DNA of 31,802 bases from an uncultured Lachnospiraceae bacterium. Lineage in GTDB: Bacteria > Bacillota > Clostridia > Lachnospirales > Lachnospiraceae. A program made the translations under genes and the position numbers. Location: contig CAJUMC010000033.1 of the NCBI GenBank assembly GCA_910587085.1, positions 1-31,802 of the forward strand, given 5' to 3'. The notes under the pieces were generated by a model. It did no database searches, was not told the DNA's origin, and worked only from the letters and a program-made list of their open reading frames with translations. This document shows, piece after piece, positions 23,057 through 30,619 of this stretch. Each line of letters starts with the position of its first letter. Positions within the stretch are counted from its first letter, which is position 1.

Positions 23057-23761
23057 TTACTTTTTATCCTTCTTCTGCTGGGACAAAAGGGTATCGGTTT
23101 CGGCCAGGAACGCTGCCCATTTCTCCTTCTGCTCTGCAAAATATTTTGGACAGGACTGCCCGCCGAGCTCCGAATGACGCAGAACTGCCGTCTTATCCAG
23201 GCCGTACTTGGCACAAAGATAAACTGTGAGCTTCACAAGGGACTGATGTGTTGCGGTCGTCGGGATACCGTCGATCTCCGGATGACAGAAGGTAATGGAT
23301 ATGGTGTCCTCGTTCCTTGCTCCCGACGCGCACGCTACCTCCGACAAAGGAATGCACTGTATGATCTCTCCGTTCAGGCCGATAATAAAATGCGTGCTCT
23401 CCGCGGTTTTCGCCGAACCGTCCTTCAGGCTTTCGTAATGATTCCGGTTTTCCACTGCAGTGCTGCCCGCGTCGGCCACATAATGGATGATAATCCCCTT
23501 GACCTCCGTCAGGGCATTGCCCGGCCTGGTATACTCGTTTTTGCTCAGAAACAGCTCCGTAATATCGAGCTCCTGCTTCATCGTTGAAGCAGGCGGCGTC
23601 TCGGCGCCCCCCCTGGAAAACAGGTTCCGCATCACTTTAATGAACCCGAGCAGCAGCACAAGCACAATCAGCAGCGCCAGCGCAGCCGCTGCCGCCAGCT
23701 TTGCGTAGGCATAAAGCTTTTTCCTGCGCTTCCACTCCTGCTTTGTCAATACCTTCGCCAT
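23057..23761 (-). CDS. Membrane-anchored N-acetylmuramoyl-L-alanine amidase (Amidase_2/PGRP type)
   Basis: A 234-residue peptidoglycan amidase that cuts between MurNAc and the stem peptide. A basic N terminus leads to one membrane helix (about 20-43) and a short linker. The Amidase_2 domain runs from about 88. It begins KGIIIHYVADAGSTA with the first zinc His, continues STHFIIGLNGEIIQCIPLSEVA and ITFCHPE, and has the later ligands in LRHSELGGQSCP, where Cys replaces the usual Asp. The single helix without a cleavage site implies it stays attached outside the membrane. The start at 23761 is preceded by GGGGGA at 7 bp. It lies downstream of guaB on the same strand, separated by a 43-bp repeat array. 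Confidence 0.9.
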   Translation of the reverse strand: MAKVLTKQEWKRRKKLYAYAKLAAAAALALLIVLVLLLGFIKVMRNLFSRGGAETPPASTMKQELDITELFLSKNEYTRPGNALTEVKGIIIHYVADAGSTAVENRNHYESLKDGSAKTAESTHFIIGLNGEIIQCIPLSEVACASGARNEDTISITFCHPEIDGIPTTATHQSLVKLTVYLCAKYGLDKTAVLRHSELGGQSCPKYFAEQKEKWAAFLAETDTLLSQQKKDKK

Positions 23762-23785
23762 ATCGTATCCCCCGTTTTATTTTCC

Positions 23786-24117
23786 GTTTTCCTGCCGCTG
23801 GTTTTTTGAGCTCCGCTGCTCTGATTTCTGCTTCCTGCTGCCGGTTTTTCGTGCTCCGCTGCTCTGATTTCAGTTTTCTGCCGCTGGTTTTTTGAACTCC
23901 GCTGCTCTGATTTCAGTTTCCTGCCGCTGGTTTTTCGTGCTCCGCCATTCAGATTTCAGTTTCCTGCTGCCGGTTTTTCGTGCCCCGCCATTCAGATTTC
24001 AGTTTCCTGCCGCCGGTTTTCAGTACTCTTCCGCTCGAATCCCTGCTTCCTGCCGCTCCGCTGCCCTGATTTCTGCTTCCTGCTGCCGGAGTTTTACGCT
24101 CCGCTGTTTTCGAAGCT
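23786..24117. repeat. 43-bp tandem repeat array (about eight units)
   Basis: Contiguous units of 43 bp begin at 23830, 23873, 23916, 23959 and 24002. The first unit (23786) is 44 bp, the seventh (24045) is a short 30-bp unit and the eighth (24075) is degenerate. Each has the frame GTTTCCTGCCGCTGG, then a T run, CTCCGCT and GATTTC. No spacers separate the units, and 43 is not a multiple of three. The array fills the space between the guaB 3' end and the amidase start. Confidence 0.9.
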
Positions 24118-24141
24118 CATGCCTTCCATCTCAGCCGGAAA

Positions 24142-24178
24142 CAGCCCCGGCTGCCTCCTCAAAGCCGGCTGCCGGGGC
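24142..24178 (-). terminator. Probable terminator after guaB
   Basis: GCCCCGGC (24144-24151) pairs with GCCGGGGC (24171-24178), with further pairing inside. On the minus strand the stem is followed by TGTTTCC, a weak T run. It begins about 18 bp after the guaB stop. Confidence 0.6.
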
Positions 24179-24195
24179 CCCGCCCGCAGATTTCT

Positions 24196-25650
24196 CTATT
24201 CGTCCACGCTGTAATTCGGCGCTTCCTTCGTAATGTGGATGTCATGCGGATGGCTCTCCCGAAGCGCCGCAGCCGTAATCTTTACAAATCTTCCTGTCTG
24301 CTTAAGTGTCTCGATATCCTTTGCGCCGCAGTAGCCCATACCGGCACGAAGACCTCCCGTAAACTGGAAGATCGTATCCTCGGCATTGCCCTTGTAGGCA
24401 ACGCGCCCTTCCACGCCCTCCGGCACAAGCTTCTTGGCATTCGCCTGGAAATAGCGGTCCTTGCTGCCGTTCTCCATCGCTGCGATGGAGCCCATTCCGC
24501 GGTAAACCTTATATTTTCTCCCCTGGAACAGTTCAAAGGTTCCCGGGCTCTCCTCGCAGCCTGCAAAGATGCTTCCGAGCATGCATACATTTGCACCCGC
24601 CGCAATCGCCTTTGTGAGATCTCCGGAATACTTGATTCCGCCGTCGGCAATAATCGGGATGCCATACTCCTTCGCCACCGCGTACGCATTCATTACTGCC
24701 GTAATCTGAGGCACTCCGATCCCGGCCACGACGCGGGTGGTGCAGATCGAACCCGGCCCGATGCCGACCTTCACGCAGTCCACGCCCGCCTCGATCAGAT
24801 CCTTTGTCGCCTCACCGGTGGCCACGTTGCCCGCAATAATCTGGAGCTCCGGATAAGCCTCCCGTACCATGCGCACAACCCGGAGTACATTTGCAGAATG
24901 CCCGTGCGCTGAGTCAATGACAATGGCGTCCACATGGGCCTTCACAAGCGCGTCCACCCGGTCAAGAATGTTCGCCGTCACGCCGACGCCTGCGGCGCAG
25001 AGCAGTCTGCCCTTGTCATCCTTTGCCGCGAGCGGATATTTGATCGCCTTCTCAATATCCTTAATGGTGATAAGCCCTTTGAGGTTTCCTTCATCGTCCA
25101 CGATCGGAAGCTTCTCCTTCCGCGCCCTGGAAAGAATCTGCTTCGCCTCCTCAAGCGTAATGCCCTCCTTCGCCGTGATCAGGCCCTCGCTCGTCATGGA
25201 CTCCTTGATTTTCTTTGTAAAATCCGTCTCAAATTTCAGATCGCGGTTTGTGATGATGCCGACAAGCCTTCTGCCCTCGGTAACAGGTACGCCGGATATG
25301 CGGAATTTGCCCATCAGCTCATCGGCGTCCTTCAATGTATGCTCCGGGGTTAAAGAAAATGGGTCGGTGATTACGCCGTTTTCCGAGCGCTTAACCTTGT
25401 CCACCTCTTCCGCCTGCGCTTCGATTGACATATTTTTATGAATCACTCCGATTCCGCCCTGCCGCGCCATGGCGATTGCCATACGGTGCTCGGTGACCGT
25501 ATCCATGCCGGCGCTCATAAGCGGAATATTGAGTCTGATTTTCTTCGTGAGCCAGGTGGAAAGTTCCACCTCGTTCGGGATAACCTCGGAATATGCCGGA
25601 ACCAGAAGCACATCGTCAAAGGTAATGCCTTCACCAATAATCTGTCCCAT
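24196..25650 (-). CDS. guaB: Inosine-5'-monophosphate dehydrogenase
   Basis: GuaB oxidises IMP to XMP with NAD+, the committed step of GTP synthesis. The 484-residue protein has normal length. It starts MGQIIGEGITFDDVLLVPAYS, has LMSAGMDTVTE, two CBS domains inserted at about 95-205, then DSAHGHSANV, GNVATGEATKDLIEAG and the catalytic loop GPGSICTTRVVAGIG with Cys303. GADGGIKYSGD-type and GSIFAGCEESPG phosphate-binding segments follow, and the flap includes YRGMGSIAAM. The start at 25650 follows GAGG; an in-frame ATG at 25725 is upstream of the family start and lies beyond the promoter. It is transcribed alone from a strong promoter. No purine riboswitch was seen in the short leader. Confidence 0.98.
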   Translation of the reverse strand: MGQIIGEGITFDDVLLVPAYSEVIPNEVELSTWLTKKIRLNIPLMSAGMDTVTEHRMAIAMARQGGIGVIHKNMSIEAQAEEVDKVKRSENGVITDPFSLTPEHTLKDADELMGKFRISGVPVTEGRRLVGIITNRDLKFETDFTKKIKESMTSEGLITAKEGITLEEAKQILSRARKEKLPIVDDEGNLKGLITIKDIEKAIKYPLAAKDDKGRLLCAAGVGVTANILDRVDALVKAHVDAIVIDSAHGHSANVLRVVRMVREAYPELQIIAGNVATGEATKDLIEAGVDCVKVGIGPGSICTTRVVAGIGVPQITAVMNAYAVAKEYGIPIIADGGIKYSGDLTKAIAAGANVCMLGSIFAGCEESPGTFELFQGRKYKVYRGMGSIAAMENGSKDRYFQANAKKLVPEGVEGRVAYKGNAEDTIFQFTGGLRAGMGYCGAKDIETLKQTGRFVKITAAALRESHPHDIHITKEAPNYSVDE

Positions 25651-25692
25651 TTTCTTATCCTCGCTTTCTCTTTGATGAATGAAATTTTCACA

Positions 25693-25721
25693 AGTATAAC
25701 TTGATTCCCCGGCATTGTCAA
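25693..25721 (-). promoter_or_regulatory. Sigma-A promoter of guaB
   Basis: On the minus strand TTGACA (25716-25721) and TATACT (25693-25698) are exactly 17 bp apart, about 45 bp upstream of the guaB start. This makes the upstream ATG at 25725 unlikely. Confidence 0.88.
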
Positions 25722-25734
25722 GCATAAATAAAGC

Positions 25735-25785
25735 AAAAACTGCCCTGTTTTACGAGCTCGGGCAGGGGAACGCTTCCCCTGCCCG
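25735..25785 (-). terminator. Overlapping hairpins after the DUF6106 gene
   Basis: A perfect 12-bp stem (25759-25770 with 25774-25785) has a 3-base loop. Its proximal arm is shared with a shorter stem, CTGCCC/GGGCAG (25740-25745 with 25760-25765), which is followed by TTTTT on the minus strand. The two folds exclude each other. Together they probably end the upstream transcript before the guaB promoter. Confidence 0.6.
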
Positions 25786-25853
25786 GACCTGTCCTGAAAC
25801 CTGTAAAAATTATTCTGCGCCCCGCCCGAAAAACCCGCGAACCGCGTTTGCCG

Positions 25854-26357
25854 TCAATATTCGGCAAGCTTTCTCGGAGCTTTCTGCTTGATTGCAGCAA
25901 GCATCTTTTCGTTCGGCTCGCAGAGGATCATTGTGAGCTGCTCGCCCTGCCGGAGAACGATGGCATAGACCTTCGCATCTTTCTCCCCGGACGTAAAATT
26001 GAGGCGTTTCACCTGTGCCTGCGCATAAGAATCCAGTGCATGAGAGCCGACCGGCGCCATGATTTCAACATTCTCAAAATCAATTCTGGTGGCTGTCTTT
26101 CTTTTGTTGCCGCTGAAAATCTTATCAAAATCAACCTGACCATCGCAGAATACATACTCGTACTCCACATTCAGATACGGGAAAACCAGCACGCAGGCCA
26201 GTACCAGAAGTCCGACCACCACAATGGTGAACATGCCGAACCAGTTTATCCCGAACAGCAGCACAAACAGCGTGACAGCCAGCATCAGTCCCTTGATCAT
26301 AAGGCCCGTTATCGACGGTCTCCTCTTCACTGCGGTTTCCGCATAAGACTCATTCAT
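25854..26357 (-). CDS. DUF6106 family membrane protein
   Basis: A 167-residue protein of a family common in Lachnospiraceae and without known function. It starts MNESYAETAVKRRPS, has two close hydrophobic segments at about 23-60 (a hairpin in the membrane), then a cytoplasmic domain with the conserved block EYVFCDGQVDFDKIFSGNKRK and VEIMAPVGSHALDSY. The start at 26357 follows GGAGG at 8 bp; an in-frame ATG at 26378 lies before that site. It lies between the HD-GYP-like gene and guaB on the same strand, with its own probable promoter in the 339-bp gap upstream. Confidence 0.85.
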   Translation of the reverse strand: MNESYAETAVKRRPSITGLMIKGLMLAVTLFVLLFGINWFGMFTIVVVGLLVLACVLVFPYLNVEYEYVFCDGQVDFDKIFSGNKRKTATRIDFENVEIMAPVGSHALDSYAQAQVKRLNFTSGEKDAKVYAIVLRQGEQLTMILCEPNEKMLAAIKQKAPRKLAEY

Positions 26358-26499
26358 TTTCTGTACCTCCTGCCCCAAGAGGGCACCCTTTCACAAAATT
26401 TGTCTCTCCTGCTTCCGCTCAGCCGGAATACAGCGCTCCGTTTTTCTCCGGCTGCAGAATCCGAAGCCGCATTTTCTTTTACGAAGCATGCATCCGCCC

Positions 26500-26515
26500 G
26501 CGGCACGCGTGCCGC
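26500..26515. repeat. Perfect 16-bp GC-rich palindrome
   Basis: GCGGCACGCGTGCCGC lies in the gap between the HD-GYP-like gene and DUF6106. On the DUF6106 transcript it would form a hairpin about 150 bases upstream of the start. No further conserved RNA structure was recognised in this gap. Confidence 0.6.
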
Positions 26516-26624
26516 CATGCTCCCTACCGCAGCGGTGTGCAGCTCCTCTGTGCCGGCTGCGTCTGTCCGGAGGAACTTTTGTCCTCAAGGCTGATGTCCC
26601 GCGGCTGCAGACCGGCGCAGATAC

Positions 26625-26644
26625 AATATTCTTAGAATATTATA
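26625..26644 (-). promoter_or_regulatory. 17-bp palindrome overlapping a TATAAT box upstream of DUF6106
   Basis: AATATTCTTAGAATATT (26625-26641) is a perfect odd palindrome. On the minus strand it overlaps TATAAT (26639-26644). The -35 region is poor. A bound regulator here would block the start of transcription. The leader to DUF6106 would be about 275 bases. Confidence 0.45.
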
Positions 26645-26696
26645 CCTTAGTCCGACCGAAAAGGAAAGAGTTTTCCGGAATTGTTTGAAGCCGCTT

Positions 26697-28532
26697 TCAG
26701 CGCCCTTCCCGGTACAGCCGCAAATATGCTTCCTGCCGTCCCTGCGCGAACGCCCGCGCAAGCCGTTCGGCTATTTCTCCGTCACGCAGCATGGCCGTCA
26801 GGATCGGGGAAAATCGGCGCCCTTCCAAGGAAACAGCCTCCTTTACCGCCAAGTCGAAAGTTCTCTCCTTCCCGGTATAAAGTCTCCTGCTCGAGGCGGT
26901 CACGTTGTCCAGCCAGTCGAGCAGCCCGATCACATCCACCATCTGCCGGTACGGGCATTCCAGGCGGCGGTAGGTTTCCGGATATCCCCGGGAGCCGTCG
27001 TACCAGCAGTGATGCCCCATGGCAACCATTGCGTAGTGCCGGGTGGATTCCCTCATTTCCAGCCATGCCGCACCGATCATCGTGTGCAGATGGGCCATCT
27101 CGTACTCCTCCTCAAACCACTGCCGCGGCGTCTTGTAAAGGCTTATGAAATTCATCTTGCCGACATCATGGAGCTGCCCGCACTTCATGGCGTAATCCAG
27201 AATTGCCGTCCGCTTTTTCTCCGGCTCCTGCAGCCTGCGCAGCTCGCCGATATCGTCAAAAAATCCGGGCTGCTCCTCCGCAATTATCCCGCAGAATTCC
27301 ACGGCCGCCTTCCCAACAACATAGGAGTGAACAAATATTTCAGGGGTGAAAAGCTCCTGCAGCCGAATGATAAAATCTCCGTAGGAAAGGCTGTTTGACG
27401 TCTCGATGAACGTCAGGGAAAGCTGACGGAGATAGTAGAACAGGGATTCCTTTCCCTCCCCGGGAAAGTTTTCCACATAACTGACAATCCTGTGGTAGAG
27501 TTCCTCGATGTATCCCTCCCTCTCCGGGATTTTCTCCGGATTCTCCTGAAGATACTGGCAGTAGAAGGCTGGAATGGATATGGTTCCGTACATACCATCC
27601 GTTGAATAATCGGAAGCGTCCACCGTGTCGGTCAGCCGTTCCATTTTAGTAAGCAGGCCGTCCAGGGTATCCAGACCGCAATAATATTCGATGGCGCAGT
27701 TGGAAAACGCCGTCCGCACCGGGGGCTTTTCCCCTCGCTCCGCAGTCTCCCGCATCCTCCGGTCTAAAACAATATGAACGGATTCCATTATATCCGTGAT
27801 ATCCTGCGGCGTCATGGTTCTTCCCTTGCTGTGCGATATGGACGCCGCCATCAGCTGATGCGTCTGATATATGTATCTGTCCCACGGGAGCTCCGGCGCC
27901 TTTTCCTGATATTCCTTATCCTGCATAATCTGCAGCGTACGCTTGATTATGCGGATTCGCTCCGCAACGGATTTATATTGCCCCAGCGCCATGTTTGCCC
28001 GCGCCCGCAGAATGTATCCCCGCGTTTCCGCATCTTCAATCTCATCGAAATATTTCAGATAGGCCGCCGCCTCCGTAAAGCACAGACGCATGCGGTGGAT
28101 ATATTCCTCGCTTTTGGAAGACTCCAGCCCCACCAGCTTGTTGTTCATGCTGTTTCTTCCGATTCCCAGCCAGTACAGCTCCCGAATCATTGCTCTCCGA
28201 TCCCTGCGGAATCGCGCCACGCTCAGAAGGGCCCGGTGAATCTGGCAGAACAGCCCCACATCCAGCTCCTCCCGCGGGTTCATCAGCATGCCCGCAAATT
28301 CCAGAAGCTCCGCAAGCTGCTCCGAATCCGCCTCATACAGATGATCCAGCACCGGGAACAGCCCCTCCTTCAGCAGCTCCATATTACGCCTGACCGTTCG
28401 CTCCAGCTGCCGCTCGTTCCGGGCAATTTCCCAGCAGAATTCCTCAAAAGAAAGCTCCTCCTGCTTCCTCTGTACGGAACGCTCAGCGATATCCCTCAAA
28501 TTCGAAATATACTCCTCCTGATATGGCTGCAT
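26697..28532 (-). CDS. HD-GYP-like phosphohydrolase with N-terminal helical (TPR-like) region
   Basis: A 611-residue cytoplasmic signalling protein. The first 380 or so residues are almost all helical with repeat-like hairpins, such as YILRARANMALGQYKSVAERI and a second near TAFSNCAIEYYCGL, which suggests TPR-type packing. The C-terminal domain has the HD-GYP order: HSYVVGKAAVEFC, LHDVGK (H455, D456), HLHTMIGAAWL, AMVAMGHHCWYDGSRGYP and LLDWLDNVTAS. The HH...DGxxGYP part is close to the canonical HHExxDGxGYP but has Cys-Trp-Tyr after the His pair. HD-GYP proteins hydrolyse cyclic di-GMP or related dinucleotides. No receiver domain is present. The start lies 27 bp after the stop of the hybrid kinase, so the two share an operon and probably a pathway. 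Confidence 0.82.
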   Translation of the reverse strand: MQPYQEEYISNLRDIAERSVQRKQEELSFEEFCWEIARNERQLERTVRRNMELLKEGLFPVLDHLYEADSEQLAELLEFAGMLMNPREELDVGLFCQIHRALLSVARFRRDRRAMIRELYWLGIGRNSMNNKLVGLESSKSEEYIHRMRLCFTEAAAYLKYFDEIEDAETRGYILRARANMALGQYKSVAERIRIIKRTLQIMQDKEYQEKAPELPWDRYIYQTHQLMAASISHSKGRTMTPQDITDIMESVHIVLDRRMRETAERGEKPPVRTAFSNCAIEYYCGLDTLDGLLTKMERLTDTVDASDYSTDGMYGTISIPAFYCQYLQENPEKIPEREGYIEELYHRIVSYVENFPGEGKESLFYYLRQLSLTFIETSNSLSYGDFIIRLQELFTPEIFVHSYVVGKAAVEFCGIIAEEQPGFFDDIGELRRLQEPEKKRTAILDYAMKCGQLHDVGKMNFISLYKTPRQWFEEEYEMAHLHTMIGAAWLEMRESTRHYAMVAMGHHCWYDGSRGYPETYRRLECPYRQMVDVIGLLDWLDNVTASSRRLYTGKERTFDLAVKEAVSLEGRRFSPILTAMLRDGEIAERLARAFAQGRQEAYLRLYREGR

Positions 28533-28559
28533 GCCTGCCTCACTCTTCCTTCCCTTTCC

Positions 28560-30521
28560 TTACGGGCCTGTACTGCCCCTGCCGGCTTCCTTATCTCCAA
28601 AATCGCCCGGCTGCGGCTGCTTCCCTGCGCTCCTTTCCTGTACCGCCAGACGGCCGCGCAGGATTTCCTGCAGGCGCTCCGGGTCAATCGGTTTGGAACA
28701 GTGCTCGTTCATGCCCGCCTCCTTCGACAGCCGGACATCCTCCACAAAGGCGTTGGCAGTCATGGCCACAATCCATACGCTCTGCGCATCCCCGCGCTGC
28801 AGCCGCCGGATGTTACTGGTCGCCTCATAGCCGTTCATTACCGGCATCTGAACATCCATGAAAATAAGATCAAAATGTCCTTCCTCCGATGCCTGAAAGG
28901 CCTCCACAGCCAGCGCACCGTTGTCTGTCACTTCCACCTGCACGCCGATCATCGACAGCAGCTCCATGGCAATTTCCTGGTTCATCTCGTTATCCTCGAC
29001 CAGCAGAACGTGCAGTCGGCTGAAATCATCCTGACCGCCGGCAGCCGCCTCCTCTCCGCCGCCGCTGCCCAGCAGACCCGCCAGCGTACCCAGCAGTCTG
29101 CTTTTGAACAGCGGGCACGGTACAAAAGCACTGACGCCGGCCCGTACCGCCCGGTACTCGATATGCGCCCAGTCCTGCTCCGACACCAGCAGGATCGGAA
29201 AATCTCTGCCGGCCAGCTGGCGAACATGGGAAGCCAGCTCCAGCACCGTCATATCCGTCAGCTCCTGCCCGAGCAGCATGGCGCACGGCATGCATCCCTC
29301 GTACTGCACCTCCGTCAGCCAGGTAACCGCATCCATGCCGCTTTGTACATGTACCGGGATAAGCCCGCCTTCCTGCAGATAATCCATAATCTGCCCGATT
29401 CTGCCGCTCCAGCTCTCCGCCACCAGAACGGTCTGTCCGGCAGGCAGCTCTGCCGGCTGTTTTCCCTGCGGCGCGGACAAAAGCGGAAGCTCAACCCGGA
29501 AACGGCTCCCTTCGCCCTCCCTGCTCTCCACCGTTATGCGGCCGCCCATCTGATCAATCAGGTTTTTGACAATGGCCATTCCCAGCCCCGTTCCCTCGAT
29601 CTTGCTGGTCACGGCATTGCTTACCCTCTCAAAAGGAATAAAGATCCGCTCCAGAAATTCCCGGCTCATGCCGATGCCGTTGTCCTCGCAGACGAAATCA
29701 AGCCATACCACGCCCCCGCCTTCTTCCTGCACGGCCGGTTCCGTCCGCCGCTGAGAAAAATGCACATGGATTGCGCCCTCATCCATTGTATATTTCACCG
29801 CGTTTCCGATAATATTTACGAGAATCTGCCGAAGACGGAGAGAATCCCCGATCAGGCTCTCCTCATAGATACGGCCGATTTCAATCTGCAGTTCCTGCTT
29901 TTTCTGGACCGCCTGAGGCCGCATCATCACGGCAATATCATGAATCAGCTCGGCTAGGGAAAATGCCTCTTCGTTCAGTTTCATCCGTCCGCTGTCGATC
30001 CTCGACATATCCAGCACATCGTTTACCAGGCTCATCAGGTGGGTGGAAGCCGTCCGTATTTTAAGAAGACAGTCCTGTACTCTCGGCTTTTCGTCGATAT
30101 GGGACAGACCGATCGACGTCATCCCGACAATTGCATTCATCGGCGTGCGGATATCATGGGACATACTCGACAGAAAGCTGCTCTTTGCGCGGTTGGCTGA
30201 CTCCGCTGATTTCAGCGCCGCCTCCAGCGCAGAATTCATCCGTTCCAGCTCCGCTACGTGCTGCTGCCGTCCGCCGCTCGGCTCAAGTATCCAGAGTTCA
30301 TGCTGACTGTCCAGCTTTACTCTCTCAACAGCAAGCTCCGCCGTTACGCCGGAAGGATCCGCCCCCTGCAGCTGCTCCGCGGCAAGCCTGGTCACGGTGC
30401 ACGCCGCTTTGTCCGCATACAAAATGTGCCGGCTGCCATCCGGCGCCTGCTCTACTACTATATAGCCCTTACTTTCTCTGAAACTGCCGCTCTCCATATT
30501 TTCCATAATTGAAAACTCCAT
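28560..30521 (-). CDS. Hybrid sensor histidine kinase with two C-terminal receiver-like domains
   Basis: A 653-residue soluble kinase. A short N-terminal region of about 90 residues (no transmembrane helix; perhaps PAS-like) and a coiled coil (VAELERMNSALEAALKSAESANRAK, over about 90-115) lead to the H-box MSHDIRTPMNAIVG with H122. The ATPase domain has NIIGNAVKYT, CEDNGIGMS and GTGLGMAIV. A first receiver-like domain (about 375-490) reads CAMLLGQELTDMTVL where the phosphorylated Asp should be and looks inactive. The second (about 508-630) is complete, with VEDNEMNQ, MDVQMPVMNG (D556) and the conserved Lys in SKPID. The start at 30521 has AAGG 4 bp upstream; an ATG at 30506 with GGAG at 9 bp is an equal alternative. 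It shares an operon with the HD-GYP-like gene. Confidence 0.92.
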   Translation of the reverse strand: MEFSIMENMESGSFRESKGYIVVEQAPDGSRHILYADKAACTVTRLAAEQLQGADPSGVTAELAVERVKLDSQHELWILEPSGGRQQHVAELERMNSALEAALKSAESANRAKSSFLSSMSHDIRTPMNAIVGMTSIGLSHIDEKPRVQDCLLKIRTASTHLMSLVNDVLDMSRIDSGRMKLNEEAFSLAELIHDIAVMMRPQAVQKKQELQIEIGRIYEESLIGDSLRLRQILVNIIGNAVKYTMDEGAIHVHFSQRRTEPAVQEEGGGVVWLDFVCEDNGIGMSREFLERIFIPFERVSNAVTSKIEGTGLGMAIVKNLIDQMGGRITVESREGEGSRFRVELPLLSAPQGKQPAELPAGQTVLVAESWSGRIGQIMDYLQEGGLIPVHVQSGMDAVTWLTEVQYEGCMPCAMLLGQELTDMTVLELASHVRQLAGRDFPILLVSEQDWAHIEYRAVRAGVSAFVPCPLFKSRLLGTLAGLLGSGGGEEAAAGGQDDFSRLHVLLVEDNEMNQEIAMELLSMIGVQVEVTDNGALAVEAFQASEEGHFDLIFMDVQMPVMNGYEATSNIRRLQRGDAQSVWIVAMTANAFVEDVRLSKEAGMNEHCSKPIDPERLQEILRGRLAVQERSAGKQPQPGDFGDKEAGRGSTGP

Positions 30522-30582
30522 CTGCCTTGAACAGTATTCCGTTTAAACCCAGTCCCGAATTCTTCTGCCCCGGGTATGCTCT

Positions 30583-30611
30583 ATTTTAAACTATACCGTC
30601 TCCGTTGTAAA
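30583..30611 (-). promoter_or_regulatory. Sigma-A promoter of the histidine kinase operon
   Basis: On the minus strand TTTACA (30606-30611) and TAAAAT (30583-30588) have a 17-bp spacer, about 60 bp upstream of the kinase start. The left end of the IS5-family element lies only 8 bp beyond the -35. Confidence 0.7.
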
Positions 30612-30619
30612 GTTTCTAA

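Noticed and set aside
23786..24117. CRISPR array
   Set aside because: The 43-bp units are directly contiguous and vary throughout; no unique spacers of constant length and no cas genes nearby.
23701..24233. Repeat-containing plus-strand peptides across the 43-bp array
   Set aside because: Short Ser/Phe-rich frames lie over the amidase start and guaB end and have no start signals; the 43-bp period shifts frame in each unit.
25651..25725. Longer guaB start at 25725
   Set aside because: The guaB promoter's -35 and -10 lie between 25693 and 25721, so an mRNA from it could not include that codon.
25651..25740. Purine riboswitch upstream of guaB
   Set aside because: The leader from the promoter to the start is only about 35 to 40 bases, too short for the aptamer, and no such fold is visible.
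27774..29957. A 727-codon plus-strand open frame across the kinase/HD-GYP operon
   Set aside because: It spans two well-supported minus-strand genes and the gap between them and is rich in His, Arg and Leu, as antisense frames usually are.
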